The notes below the pieces were generated by a model that ran no database searches, was not told the DNA's origin, and was given only the letters and a program-made list of their open reading frames with translations. Made by a program: the position numbers and the translations under genes. A stretch of 35,256 nucleotides of DNA from a virus: positions 1 through 35,256 of the IMG/VR virus record IMGVR_UViG_3300042516_003342; one strand, written 5' to 3'. Shown in pieces: positions 21,260 to 31,109 of the stretch; position 1 is the stretch's first letter, and the number at the start of each line of letters is the position of its first letter.

Positions 21260-23138
21260 ATGTCAAATACAATAAAAAATAAAACAAATAAATTTAGAAA
21301 AGCATTAGAAAATTTATCTAGAGAAGATCTTTTAGAAATTATTAAACTACAAGATGTAGATACGCTAAAAGAAATTAATAGAATTGAATGGGTTTTTGAA
21401 AATAAACTTAAGCACCTAAACTGGGCTGACGGATCAACAGTAGCACAGAGACCTCTAAGCAATAGAGAATTATCTTTATTAATAGATGAGCCATTTGAAG
21501 TTGATTATGATTTAGTTGACGCTCGGGATAACGGCAGAGCAGCAAAGACAACTACATTTAGCTAAAGACCCATGTGTATGGGCAAGAGAATTTTTAGATG
21601 CAAGAACTAGAGTTTATCAAACTCTTATTTTAAGAGATCCATCTTTAAGAAAAGTTTTACGAGCTGGTCGTCGTTTGGGTAAAACTTTTAGTATGGCAGT
21701 TTATCTTTTGCACTATAGTTACACTCATAAGGATGGCAGATGTCTTGTTATTGCGCCTATGAAATCTCACGTTGAACTTATTTATCAAGAGATAGTTAGA
21801 TTGGCGTCTAAAAATGAAATAGTTCTTAATTCAATTACGCGCAAAGTCACATCCCCACAATTTATGATTCAATTTTCTAATGGATCTACAATTAGATTCT
21901 TTACTTCAGGCATGCGTTCGGGAGGAAAGTCAGACGTAGCCAGAGGTCAAGAAGCGCATGTTATTGTTCTTGACGAAATGGACTATATGCATGCAGATGA
22001 TCTTGACGCACTATATGCAATGCTGCAGAAAACAGCAGAAGATCAACCAGATAAAGTTTTGATTGGAGCTTCAACTCCAACTGGTCGAAGAGAGAGATTT
22101 TGGGAATGGTGCAGAAGTCCTAGATTTAAAGAGTTTTGGTTTCCTTCATATTGCAATCCATATTTTTCTAAAGAACAAGAAGATGAATTTAGAGAACAGT
22201 ATTCCGAAGTTGGTTATAGGCACGAAATTGAAGCTGACTGGGGAGAGGACGCCGAAGGTGTTTATCCTAGAAAGTTTATTGATATGGCATTCATGGATCC
22301 AGGCTGGAGATATCAACCAGAAATGCAATCAGCCAGAAGTTTCTTTACCATTGGCGTTGACTGGGACAAGTATGGAGCAGGAACAAATATTCTTGTACTA
22401 GAAGTGTGCGCACATAACTATGAAGAAGAAAGGTTCAGAAACAAAGTTAGAGTTGCATATAGAGAAGAAATAGAAAGATCTGAATACACACTAACAAAAG
22501 CTGTTTCTAGAATAGTTGAATTGAATGACATATTTCAGCCTAAGCATATTTACGTTGACAGAGGTTACGGAGAAGTTCAGGTAGAACTCCTACATAAGTA
22601 CGGTGTTGAAAATCCAATATCTGGATTAAAAACAAAAGTAAAAGGAGTTAGCTTTAGTGAAACAATAGACATAAGAGATCCATATACTAAACAATTGGTT
22701 AAAAAAGAAATTAAACCATATATGGTCGATAACCTTAGACAATATCTGGAAAAAGAAGCAATTTTATTTCCTGCAGAAGACGATGAACTTTATGTCCAAT
22801 TAATTTCTTATATTGTTTTAAGAACAACCCAAACTGGAAGGCCAGTCTTTGAAGCTGGAGGATCTGCAGTTGACCACGCACACGATGCCTTGATTCTAGC
22901 TTTACTATCTATAACAGAGAACTATAGCGACTTGCACAAAGCAAAGTTTGCTTCTAATACTGAAACATTTTCAAACACATTCTTTATGCCGAAATCAGGA
23001 TCTAATGAAGACGGAGAATCTGAAAATAATTCAAGATTTGTTTCAGATAGAAATTCAAGTTTAACCAAAAGCAAAATAGGCTATAATAGAGGGTTCTCAA
23101 GAAAAAGCGGATCTTCTATTAAAAGAAAGATATTTTAA
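21260..23138 (+). CDS. terL: Terminase large subunit, joined by +1 shift at CGG
   Basis: Residues 1-89 come from 21260-21526, then one base is skipped and 536 residues follow, giving 625. The ATPase half has Walker A GRRLGKT (136-142), Walker B VIVLDE ending at D238-E239, and coupling motif GASTPTG. The nuclease half has D367 (TIGVDWD), D433 (YVDRGYGE) and D538/D542 (DHAHDA), the expected RNase H-fold acidic set. It cuts and pumps DNA into proheads. The shift lies about 46 residues before Walker A; without it only a 101-residue fragment is made. The 21516 ATG two codons before the join lacks a clear ribosome binding site. Confidence 0.92.
21524..21527 (+). other. +1 frameshift site 4: CGGG
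   Basis: In-frame CGG (21524-21526) after GAC GCT. The skipped base is G, not A, and the next codons in +1 are ATA ACG GCA GAG. Frame 0 ends at 21563-21565. It is the only CGGG site and shows that the common element is CGG itself rather than an A run. Confidence 0.8.
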
Positions 23139-23143
23139 ATATT

Positions 23144-24718
23144 ATGTCAACATATGGTTTAGGAAAAAATACAAATATAGATAATATCTTTAGTGATTCT
23201 GGTTCAAAAGAGACTTCTTTTGTGGACACAAGACAAAGAGAGAATGCACTTGCAGGAATGAACAATCCTGGAATGGTAAATAACTTAAGCGACGAAAAAT
23301 CCAAGATCCTTTTGGAAAATGTAAGATCTTATGTCTTTAACGCTTTTAATACAATCCAAGGAATGATAGAAGAGATTGACACAAATCTTTCTCAAGTTGT
23401 TATAGACCCTTATTCTAGTCTTGAGCTAGAAGAGAGTCATAGGGCTGTCTGGAAAGACGCTACAAAGCATAAAGAATCAGCAAAAGAAATGTCAGAACCA
23501 GCTGCCATTACTTATGAGCAATACCTGTATGCAAACAAACACAAATGCAGGGCATGTAGATCTTTTATTAAAGAGTATGAATTAGCTGTGAGTCATAGCA
23601 GTTTTGGACATTTAGTAGAAATAAAAAAAAGTTTGTCTTATCTTTTGAATGAGGCAACTTTGTTAAGAAATATTGTTATCAATTATTTAGGAGACGATTA
23701 TGTCGATGAAACAGAATCACAAATTTCAAAATACATCACAGATTGGGCAAACTCAGCAACGCACTATACGCAACAATTTGCCAAAGAAATCACAGCAAAA
23801 CCAATCGCGATTCCGCAGTCCGAATTGGATCAAGTCTCCAAAAAACAAGCAGCTCAATTTCAAGCATTTTTTTCGATCAAAATAAACTCTTTGCAAATGG
23901 AATTGCAGACTCTATTAAGTTTAATTAAAAGAGACAGTGTTGATTTAGGTGAAACTTTTTATTCAAACTATTTGCTTCCAGCTTTAAATTTTAAATCAAA
24001 AGTTGTTGATCCACTCATGTTGGATATAACTACAACAGATTTAAGAGATAAAGCTCCAAAACTTATGGAAGAAATGTTTGTAGCTAATAGCGCAATCATA
24101 GGAAATTTAGGTTCTGTGACTGCAGACTTTTTAGAAAGAAATAATCAGGTATACAAAAGATTTGATGCATTTCTTCAAGCAATAAGACTAAAGAGAAAAT
24201 ATGTAAATTATTTAAGTCAGCTTGAAGTTTTAGGGGTCAACAGAAATCCAGTTTTAATTATTGATGATGTAGAAAATTTAGAAAAATACAAACAAATATT
24301 TAAAACAATATATGTAGATAACTCAAAACGAGAATCTTTAAGATCTTCTCACGGAGAACTTGATGACATAGATGAAGATGCTCACCCGCAATACCTAAGA
24401 AAAGATGGTGGCACAATAACAGGTGATCTATTTTTTGCAGATGGTGTAAAAATAGCAGGAATAGATTTATCAAACCATAGCCATAGCGGAGAAGACGGAA
24501 GTGCCCCAATCCCCGCAGATGCAATAGATTACGCTGCAGCAAGAGCACAGTATGTGCAAGACAATACAAATAGGCCATATGGCCAACTAACTCTTGTTTC
24601 TCTTGAGGAGACCGGATTGGTTGGTGGAGTAAGACAGTTTGAGGCAACTGTAGAAATAGAAATAGATGAAGACAAACAAGATGCCTACGAGTTTGAAATT
24701 TTATATAAAGAGTTGTAA
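23144..24718 (+). CDS. Virion structural protein with fibre-like C-terminus, 524 aa
   Basis: The ATG at 23144 lies five bases after the terminase stop. Residues 1-400 are mostly helical, with a CRACRSF cysteine pair near 135. From about 410 the sequence DDAHPQYLRKDGGTITGDL-like, followed by GVKIAGIDLSNHSH, matches the short collar repeats seen in many tail-fibre or baseplate proteins. It is followed by two further appendage genes. It may be a neck, whisker or adaptor protein linking fibres to the tail; the exact place is unknown. Confidence 0.7.
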   Translation: MSTYGLGKNTNIDNIFSDSGSKETSFVDTRQRENALAGMNNPGMVNNLSDEKSKILLENVRSYVFNAFNTIQGMIEEIDTNLSQVVIDPYSSLELEESHRAVWKDATKHKESAKEMSEPAAITYEQYLYANKHKCRACRSFIKEYELAVSHSSFGHLVEIKKSLSYLLNEATLLRNIVINYLGDDYVDETESQISKYITDWANSATHYTQQFAKEITAKPIAIPQSELDQVSKKQAAQFQAFFSIKINSLQMELQTLLSLIKRDSVDLGETFYSNYLLPALNFKSKVVDPLMLDITTTDLRDKAPKLMEEMFVANSAIIGNLGSVTADFLERNNQVYKRFDAFLQAIRLKRKYVNYLSQLEVLGVNRNPVLIIDDVENLEKYKQIFKTIYVDNSKRESLRSSHGELDDIDEDAHPQYLRKDGGTITGDLFFADGVKIAGIDLSNHSHSGEDGSAPIPADAIDYAAARAQYVQDNTNRPYGQLTLVSLEETGLVGGVRQFEATVEIEIDEDKQDAYEFEILYKEL

Positions 24719-24720
24719 TA

Positions 24721-25680
24721 ATGAGCTGGTTTACTTATACTGATAATAGTTCTGGAACTTTCTACGCTCCAGTAAGAAGAGAAATATTTTTTTCAAATAT
24801 TGATGAAAATTTAAAAGTTGGAGATTGGATATTTGTATCTTTAGCAGATGTAAATATTGGAAAAGTTTTTTCCGTTGGAGGAAGCGCTATAGACGAATCT
24901 TTTGATAGCGATTCTTACTTAGTTGTTTATGAAGAGTCTGGAAATCAAACAGCAACTTACAGCTTAATAGACGCAGAAGAGAATTTATATTTCAAGGCTG
25001 TAACCGCAGTATCTAGTGGGTCAAAGCCAGTAGGAAAATACTATGTGTACTATCACGCAGATAATATTCAGTACATAGAACTTTCTGGATCAAGCTACGT
25101 AAAAACAACTCCTACAAGTGGAGCAAATTTTATTGGAAGTTTATCAGGATCTGCAACAAATACTTTAAACTATTATTCAAATGAAGTACTAGGAAGTTCA
25201 GCTAACACTAGAGTTGCAGTACTGGGTTATGTGTCTGCAACAGGGTCTTGGGATTCTTCGACCAGCACTAACTCTGGAGATAAAGCAATGGGAACATTTA
25301 ATGGTCCTTTTCTTAAAATATACGGAGATAAAAATACTGAAGCTGGAACTGTAAAGATTAAAATTATAAAGACTTCTTCTTCTGGAATTGGACAAAAAGT
25401 AATGAAGGAAGAAGAGATTGATTTATATAGCGCAACCGCACTGACAGATACAGTTATTTATTCTGTAGATACAAAAACTTATACTGAGCTAGAAGACTAT
25501 GAAGATATATATGGTTCTTTTTCTTTTGAGATAGAAGTTTTAGAAAAAAAGAACCTTTCTTCAACTAATAAAAAATGTAAAATAAGTAAATACGCTTTCT
25601 CTAAAAATTATAATCTTTCTGTTAGACAAGAAGAGATAGAAGAAAATATAGCGTTTATTTCAACAGGAGTAGTAAGATAA
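24721..25680 (+). CDS. Beta-rich virion protein, 319 aa
   Basis: Starts at the ATG at 24721, two bases after the preceding stop, and overlaps the next gene's ATG by one base. The product is rich in Ser, Thr, Tyr and Asn with beta-strand alternation (GTFYAPVRREIFFSNIDE; SLADVNIGKVFSVGG) and no catalytic motif. The context between a fibre-like protein and an S74 tail fibre suggests a tail appendage component. No specific family is recognised. Confidence 0.65.
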   Translation: MSWFTYTDNSSGTFYAPVRREIFFSNIDENLKVGDWIFVSLADVNIGKVFSVGGSAIDESFDSDSYLVVYEESGNQTATYSLIDAEENLYFKAVTAVSSGSKPVGKYYVYYHADNIQYIELSGSSYVKTTPTSGANFIGSLSGSATNTLNYYSNEVLGSSANTRVAVLGYVSATGSWDSSTSTNSGDKAMGTFNGPFLKIYGDKNTEAGTVKIKIIKTSSSGIGQKVMKEEEIDLYSATALTDTVIYSVDTKTYTELEDYEDIYGSFSFEIEVLEKKNLSSTNKKCKISKYAFSKNYNLSVRQEEIEENIAFISTGVVR

Positions 25681-27821
25681 TGGCAATCATAAGAAAAACA
25701 GTAAGTGGCTTAAAGCCAGATTCAAATTATCTTTTTGCGGTAAAGCCAAAGAATACAGAAATATCTGCATCAGATACTATTCCAGATTCAATAAGAATTA
25801 AGACTCCATCTTCTAGTTCTGTCCCAAGTGGCATTACAGGTTTTGAAGTTCGATGCAACTTTGAATCTGTTATGTTTATTATTCAACCAGTTGCAGATCA
25901 AGACTTTGCCGAATATGAATATGAAATATATGATGGGGAAACTATTTCTTCGACTTTAGTTTCTACGGGAAAAAAAAGGTCAACAGTCTTTGTTATTTCC
26001 GTTGCAAACACAACAAGAAATGTTAATCCAACAACAGGGGCAGAAACTGTAGCATATAAGAAATATTACGGAAGAGTCAGAGCAATTAATACTTCTGGCA
26101 CAGGTGGAGCATGGACAGCTCTTGCAACACATAGCGGAAATATACCTTTAATTGAAGATCAATATATTAGTTCATTAACAGCTGGAAAAATAACCACAGG
26201 CTTAATGACAGCAGAACAAGTAATTCTACAGAATGCATCAGGGACTTTACAATCCTACACTCCAACTAATGGAATGTCAGTAATTAGATCTTCTAATTTT
26301 ATTGAAGGAGCTTTGGGTGTTGGTCAAGGTTGGATAATCAAAGGTGATGGAACAGCACAATTTGATGCAGCTTCAATTAGAGGAACCTTATCAGCTAACT
26401 CAATATTTATAGACGCTTATAATAGATGGGCAAGAAACTCTGCAAATAGTGCAAGCAATTTAGAATTCGTTGTAGGTAACGCAACTAATCAGTTGTACTG
26501 GAATCCAACTGGAGGAACTGGTAGTGGATCTCTATTAAAAGTTGGAAACTCCACTAACTACATGCAGTGGGATAATAATACATTAACTGTAACTGGAGCA
26601 ATAACAACTAACGCAACGATTCAGAGTTCAACCGCTGGCGGACTAACGATAGGTACTAGCTCGTTGCAATTTGGTGCTGGAGGTTATCAAAGCTCAGTAA
26701 TGTTTGTTGGCGCACATACTGCAGGTGGAGTTACTGCAAATAAATTTTCTTTAGGTGATAAACTTTATTTTGATGGAACAGACTTGACAGTTGCCGGAAC
26801 TATAATTGCTTCTGGAGGCACTTTCAGCGGAACGATTACCGCTACAGGAACAATATCTGGAGGAAATTTAACCGGTGCCAATATTCAAAACACTGCGATT
26901 GGCATAACTCCAACTTTCAAAGTAGATACTTCAGGAAACGTTTTTGCAAACAATATATATGCAACAGGAATCACAACAGACTTAGGATTACAAATTAGAG
27001 CAGATGGAAAAGACTCGAATAACAATCCTGTTGCAGGTGCAAGCTCTGGAGCCATTTGGATTTTAAGTGCATCTGGAAAAGATACAAAAATAGGAAATTT
27101 AGATGGCTCTTTAAACATTAGATACAGAGGCGCGTCAACAGGAATACCAAGGGCTGTTATTATTGAGCCAAGATATTGGACTGGTTCTACATGGAGTCAA
27201 GATATAAATATGGAGATAAACTTATCAGATGAAACCGGAACTCAGTACGCTCTGTATTTAAATAATGATATGGTATTTAGAGGCGGTGCACTAACTGGTT
27301 CTGGTAATGATGTTTTTTCAGATACACCAACAACTACAACTGCAGACCCAAATACTACAGCAGGCGTTGCAATGTGGAGAACTGTAAACGCAAAAGGTAC
27401 CTATGTATTGGCTAGATCTACTACTAGTTCTAGTATTAAGATTAAAGAAAATGTTTCTACAGTTACAAGCGAAGAGGCTTTATCATTAGTTAAGAACTTA
27501 ATTCCTAAAAAATTTACCTACAAAAAAGAAGAAAAGTTTGATAATGATTTTTCTTATAAATTCAAACAACTTGACTATGACTATGGTTTTATAGCTGAAG
27601 ACATAAAAGAAAAAATACCTACTTTGGCAATCTATGATTTAACAAAAGAAGGAATTGAAAAATTTAAAGAACAATCTTTTGAAGAAAAAGACATAGATTC
27701 AGAAGAGTATTTTAATGTAGTAAACTATAAAAGAACTGCGATAACTTCAATTTTAGTTGCAACAGTTCAAAATCTTTTATCTCGCATTGAAAGTTTAGAG
27801 TCACAACTTGCAGCCCAATAA
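25680..27821 (+). CDS. Tail fibre with C-terminal S74 chaperone domain
   Basis: A 713-residue protein. The N-terminal 130 residues form fibronectin-III-like beta repeats (GLKPDSNYLFAVKP; GFEVRCNFESVMF). The middle is a long Gly/Thr/Asn-rich beta shaft (GTFSGTITATGTISGGNLTG). From about 582 an intramolecular chaperone of the peptidase S74 family follows: SSSIKIKENVSTV, YGFIAEDIKE, NYKRTAITSILVATVQNL and a final coiled coil. This domain assists trimerisation and then normally cuts itself off. The fibre probably recognises the host surface. Confidence 0.88.
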   Translation: MAIIRKTVSGLKPDSNYLFAVKPKNTEISASDTIPDSIRIKTPSSSSVPSGITGFEVRCNFESVMFIIQPVADQDFAEYEYEIYDGETISSTLVSTGKKRSTVFVISVANTTRNVNPTTGAETVAYKKYYGRVRAINTSGTGGAWTALATHSGNIPLIEDQYISSLTAGKITTGLMTAEQVILQNASGTLQSYTPTNGMSVIRSSNFIEGALGVGQGWIIKGDGTAQFDAASIRGTLSANSIFIDAYNRWARNSANSASNLEFVVGNATNQLYWNPTGGTGSGSLLKVGNSTNYMQWDNNTLTVTGAITTNATIQSSTAGGLTIGTSSLQFGAGGYQSSVMFVGAHTAGGVTANKFSLGDKLYFDGTDLTVAGTIIASGGTFSGTITATGTISGGNLTGANIQNTAIGITPTFKVDTSGNVFANNIYATGITTDLGLQIRADGKDSNNNPVAGASSGAIWILSASGKDTKIGNLDGSLNIRYRGASTGIPRAVIIEPRYWTGSTWSQDINMEINLSDETGTQYALYLNNDMVFRGGALTGSGNDVFSDTPTTTTADPNTTAGVAMWRTVNAKGTYVLARSTTSSSIKIKENVSTVTSEEALSLVKNLIPKKFTYKKEEKFDNDFSYKFKQLDYDYGFIAEDIKEKIPTLAIYDLTKEGIEKFKEQSFEEKDIDSEEYFNVVNYKRTAITSILVATVQNLLSRIESLESQLAAQ

Positions 27822-27825
27822 ATCA

Positions 27826-27844
27826 ACTGATATACTCTATCAGT
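27826..27844 (+). promoter_or_regulatory. Promoter-like box inside an inverted repeat
   Basis: ACTGATA-TACTC-TATCAGT is a perfect 7-bp inverted repeat. It contains TGATATACT (27828-27836), an extended -10 box like those at 11863 and 12091, 31 bases before the ATG at 27867. A promoter inside a palindrome could be repressor-controlled. There is no T run, so it is a poor terminator. Confidence 0.45.
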
Positions 27845-27866
27845 AATTTCTATATTAGGAGAAACA

Positions 27867-28049
27867 ATGCAAGAGTCTAATTTAGATGTAAATCTAATTA
27901 TTCAATCATTTCAAGAAAAAGTTAGCCAGCTTATGACAGAGCTAGTTGTTAAAGAAGCAACAATTAAACAACTGGTATCTCAAATCCAGCAGGCGTCAGA
28001 ACAAAAAGAAGATTTTTCAGTTCCAGAAACAACAAAGAAAGAAAAGTAA
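27867..28049 (+). CDS. Small coiled-coil protein, 60 aa
   Basis: The ATG at 27867 follows TTAGGAGAAAC, a good ribosome binding site. The product is a single helix with heptads (LIIQSFQEKVSQLMTELVVK) followed by a Gln/Lys-rich polar tail. It may be an assembly chaperone or clamp, given its place between fibre and portal genes. No family is recognised. Confidence 0.65.
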   Translation: MQESNLDVNLIIQSFQEKVSQLMTELVVKEATIKQLVSQIQQASEQKEDFSVPETTKKEK

Positions 28050-28050
28050 A

Positions 28051-28230
28051 ATGTCACAAGAAGAAACAGTAGCAGAAGCACCAAAAGAATTCACAATCAC
28101 TATTAATATCAGTGAAGCAAATTTAGCTTATAAAAGCGATTTCTCTGAGCCAGAGACAATTTTCTGGCTTGAAGCGGTTAAGAATATTGTTCTCAATAAG
28201 ACCTTTGAAGCAACTGGTCTTAAAAGCTGA
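28051..28230 (+). CDS. Small unknown protein, 59 aa
   Basis: The ATG at 28051 is one base after the previous stop, behind GAAAGAAAAG. The product has an acidic N-terminus, a beta strand (FTITINISEANLAYKSD) and an amphipathic helix (ETIFWLEAVKNIVLNKTF). It is co-transcribed with the 27867 gene and precedes the portal. Function unknown. Confidence 0.65.
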   Translation: MSQEETVAEAPKEFTITINISEANLAYKSDFSEPETIFWLEAVKNIVLNKTFEATGLKS

Positions 28231-28291
28231 ATATATTAAATAAAAAACCGTACTATAGAGAAATAAATTAAAACTCTGGAGTACAAAACAC

Positions 28292-29950
28292 ATGCCTATA
28301 CGTCAGTATCTACCCTTTCAGCAGTCTTCTAGTAAAGAGTTTGACTTTGCTGCCGCCCAGTTGGACGCTACCCAAATAAGTGGTTTAGCTAAGACTATGA
28401 AAGTTGCTGCCCTAGCACTTGGTTACCAGGGCACTAATTATTTTTATACGGGCAGAAGCAACTTCGAGCCATCTCCTTACGACTTTGATCGAATTATTCA
28501 AGCTGTTGATACAGATTCATATGTTAAGCAGGCGGTAGCCAAGTATAAAGACCTCTTCTGGAAAGAGGGCTGGCAAATAGTCGGAGAAAACCCTGAGGCA
28601 GTAGAGTATCTTTATCAAAGAATCGATTATATGGAGATGGCAATGAAGAGGCCATTCCTTGAATTCTTAATTGATTTATCTGATCAGCTTTTTAAGTTTG
28701 CAAACGTATTTATTGTTAAGGCTAGAGGCGATCTGTCTCAGTACTTTCCCTCAAAGATTGAACCCATCAATGCTACACAACCAGTAGTAGGGTATTACTT
28801 AATACCTACAGAGCAAACTAGAATACTTAGAGACAGATACAACAGACCTAAATCTTATCAGCAGCAAACTGATCCATTAACTTATGCGCCAACGGATAGA
28901 GATCCAGTTTGGTCAGCAGAAAGAGTTATCCACCTTTTCTTTGACAGAAAACCAGGAAGAGCTTTTGGAACTCCGTTTATGTCTAATGTTTTAGATGACG
29001 TCGTAGCCCTTAGGCAGATGGAAGAGGATATACAAAATCTTGTCCATAGAGAATTGTTCCCTCTTTACAAGTATAGAATCGGTACTGCAGATCAACCAGC
29101 AGAACCAGAAGAAATAGATCAAGCGGCATTTGAAATTGAAAACCTTAGAGCAGAAGGTGGATTAATTCTTCCTTTTAGGCATGATGTTGATGTTATCGGT
29201 GCTGGCAATTCGGCACTAGACGCTAGTGCTTATCTTGATCACTTTAAGGAAAGAGTAGCAATTGGCTTAGGCGTTGCTCCTCACCACTTGGGCATGACTC
29301 TCAATGGCGGCAATAGAGCCATGACTGAAAGGCTTGATACTGCATTATATGACAAGATAAAGCAGTTCCAAAAGCAATTTGCTGAGATGATAAGACTTCA
29401 TATATTTAATGAGATTTTGTTTGAAGGCGGATTTGATCCAATTACAAATCCAATTGGAAACGAAACATCTGATCGTTGTTATTTTAAGTTTAATGAAATA
29501 GACGTTGATACTCAAGTTAAAAAAGAAACACACATTATACAAAAGTATGTAAGTAATCTTATTGGTTTAACCGAAGCTAGAATAGCTTTAGGTGTCGATC
29601 CAGAAGTTGAAGAGGATGATCTTTTTCAAGCTAAGCAAGGAAAGATTCAAATGGATATGGCAAAAGCTCAAGCTAAAATAACGCAAAATGCACAACAAAA
29701 GAATCAAAAAGATGTTGTTGTAGATGCCGATAAGCAGGAGCCAGCACAAAAGGGAGAAAGAAATCTTCCATCCAACAGAAGAGGTCCAGGCAATTCTGTT
29801 AGACCACAAAATCAACAAGGAAGAAATAATTCTCCTAATATAAAAAGATCAGACAGTTCATGGCTAGGTCTTGTTGAAAGTTTGCTAGAAGACGAGTATA
29901 ATATATATCCAATAGACATTGAAGTAAACGAAAATAAGGAAACACAATGA
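28292..29950 (+). CDS. Portal protein
   Basis: A 552-residue protein with the typical portal layout: an N-terminal alpha/beta wing (VDTDSYVKQAVAKYKDLFWK), the RVIHLFFDRKPGRAFGTPF segment, ALRQMEEDIQNLVHRELF stem helices and the DYLDHFKERVAIGLGVAP-like region, then a glutamine-rich crown. It forms the dodecameric ring at the head vertex through which DNA is packaged. The start at 28292 follows CTGGAG at suitable distance. The stop overlaps the next ATG (ATGA). The Gln/Asn-rich C-terminus is probably flexible. Confidence 0.88.
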   Translation: MPIRQYLPFQQSSSKEFDFAAAQLDATQISGLAKTMKVAALALGYQGTNYFYTGRSNFEPSPYDFDRIIQAVDTDSYVKQAVAKYKDLFWKEGWQIVGENPEAVEYLYQRIDYMEMAMKRPFLEFLIDLSDQLFKFANVFIVKARGDLSQYFPSKIEPINATQPVVGYYLIPTEQTRILRDRYNRPKSYQQQTDPLTYAPTDRDPVWSAERVIHLFFDRKPGRAFGTPFMSNVLDDVVALRQMEEDIQNLVHRELFPLYKYRIGTADQPAEPEEIDQAAFEIENLRAEGGLILPFRHDVDVIGAGNSALDASAYLDHFKERVAIGLGVAPHHLGMTLNGGNRAMTERLDTALYDKIKQFQKQFAEMIRLHIFNEILFEGGFDPITNPIGNETSDRCYFKFNEIDVDTQVKKETHIIQKYVSNLIGLTEARIALGVDPEVEEDDLFQAKQGKIQMDMAKAQAKITQNAQQKNQKDVVVDADKQEPAQKGERNLPSNRRGPGNSVRPQNQQGRNNSPNIKRSDSSWLGLVESLLEDEYNIYPIDIEVNENKETQ

Positions 29951-30255
29951 GTTTTATGATTGAGTCAGAAATCTCCAAGCAATATCTTAGAGAAGAAGAT
30001 GCCGTAGAAGGTTTTAGAGAAGCTGTAGAAAATGGTCAAGTAAGATTGGCTTTACAAATTCTTGTAGATATAGTTGACGCTTTTGTTGACATTTTTGAAG
30101 CTGTCACAGAAGGTGAAGACGAAGAAGAAGTCCAGCAAGAAGTAATAAAAGAAGTAGTAGCAGAAAAAATACAGCAAGAGCAACCAGTTGAAAAAATTGA
30201 GCCAGCTCCCAAAAAGACAGTAAAGCAAGAAAAACCTGACACACAGGAAGTATAA
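29947..30255 (+). CDS. Acidic protein between portal and glycosyltransferase, 102 aa
   Basis: The ATG overlaps the portal stop (ATGA) and its own stop overlaps the next ATG (TAATG). The N-terminal half is helical (LREEDAVEGFREAVENGQVR; ALQILVDIVDAFVDIFEAV), then a long Glu/Gln-rich tract and a Pro/Lys tail. It resembles scaffold-type or capsid-assembly accessory sequences in composition only. Function unknown. Confidence 0.65.
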   Translation: MSFMIESEISKQYLREEDAVEGFREAVENGQVRLALQILVDIVDAFVDIFEAVTEGEDEEEVQQEVIKEVVAEKIQQEQPVEKIEPAPKKTVKQEKPDTQEV

Positions 30256-31034
30256 TGAAGGTATTAATTGGTTGTCCAATTTATAAAAGAAGTTGGATAT
30301 TCCCACTATGGGCATCAGCAATAGAAAGACAATCTGTTCCTCTTTCTGATATAGGTTTCATTTTTGAAGCTGCACCAGACGACGAACAAACAATAGCTTT
30401 TATAAAAAGATTTGTGGATATGAATCCGCAGATTGCCCATTGTGAAATAACTATCAGAGAAGATATTCCGCACTTTGAGCATTCAGCAAACTCAAGACAG
30501 TGGACCATGTCAAAATACCATAACATGGTTAATCTTAGAAACTCTCTTTTAAAAAAAGCAAGAGAAATTAGTCCTGATTATTATTTTAGTTTAGATTCTG
30601 ATATAATAATTAAACATCCATCAACAATAGAACTTCTCGCTGCACATATCGACGATGGCGCAGATGCAGTAAGTCCACTAATGTTTATGACTCCATTTGA
30701 CACTAAGTTTCCAAGCGTAATGTCATGGAAAGATGACGGATCTGACAAAGCCTATAGGCAAGAGTCTTATCCAATTGGAAGTTATTTTAAAGCAGATGTT
30801 ATAATGGCTGCTAAAATGATGTCCAAAAAAACATATGAGAATGTTAATTATGAATTTCATTCTCAAGGAGAAGATTTGGGATGGTGTCTTGACGCCAAAA
30901 GAAAAGGTCTTGACCTTTACAGCGCATCCTATATTTATGCTCCACACCTAATGCATGAGGAATTTCTTTTGAAGTTCTTAAAAGAAGGTGATCAAAGAGA
31001 ATCTATTCTTTTTGAAAACTATATAAAAACGTGA
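30255..31034 (+). CDS. GT-A fold glycosyltransferase-like protein, 259 aa
   Basis: The N-terminus VLIGCPIYKR and the DSD motif at 114-116 (YFSLDSDIIIK) fit a GT-A nucleotide-sugar glycosyltransferase; the DxD would bind the metal and sugar nucleotide. The conserved-looking FHSQGEDLGWCLDAKRKG near residue 195-215 fits the acceptor or catalytic region. Such genes between portal and protease occur in some large phages and may glycosylate virion proteins. The substrate is unknown. It is followed by a gap with a promoter-like box. Confidence 0.75.
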   Translation: MKVLIGCPIYKRSWIFPLWASAIERQSVPLSDIGFIFEAAPDDEQTIAFIKRFVDMNPQIAHCEITIREDIPHFEHSANSRQWTMSKYHNMVNLRNSLLKKAREISPDYYFSLDSDIIIKHPSTIELLAAHIDDGADAVSPLMFMTPFDTKFPSVMSWKDDGSDKAYRQESYPIGSYFKADVIMAAKMMSKKTYENVNYEFHSQGEDLGWCLDAKRKGLDLYSASYIYAPHLMHEEFLLKFLKEGDQRESILFENYIKT

Positions 31035-31057
31035 TATCTTTATATAAAATTGTTTAA

Positions 31058-31066
31058 TGCTATAAA
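31058..31066 (+). promoter_or_regulatory. Extended -10 box before the capsid gene cluster
   Basis: TGCTATAAA lies 44 bases before the ATG at 31110, in the only sizeable gap (75 bases) among the head genes. It shares the TGnTATA core with the boxes at 11863, 12091 and 27828. No strong -35 is seen. Confidence 0.45.
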
Positions 31067-31109
31067 AGTAAATTACTATATATTTTGATCTAATAAAAAT
31101 GGAGTAAAC

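Noticed and set aside
29345-29818. Minus-strand open frames inside the portal gene
   Set aside because: They are shadow frames within a well-supported gene and have no start signals.
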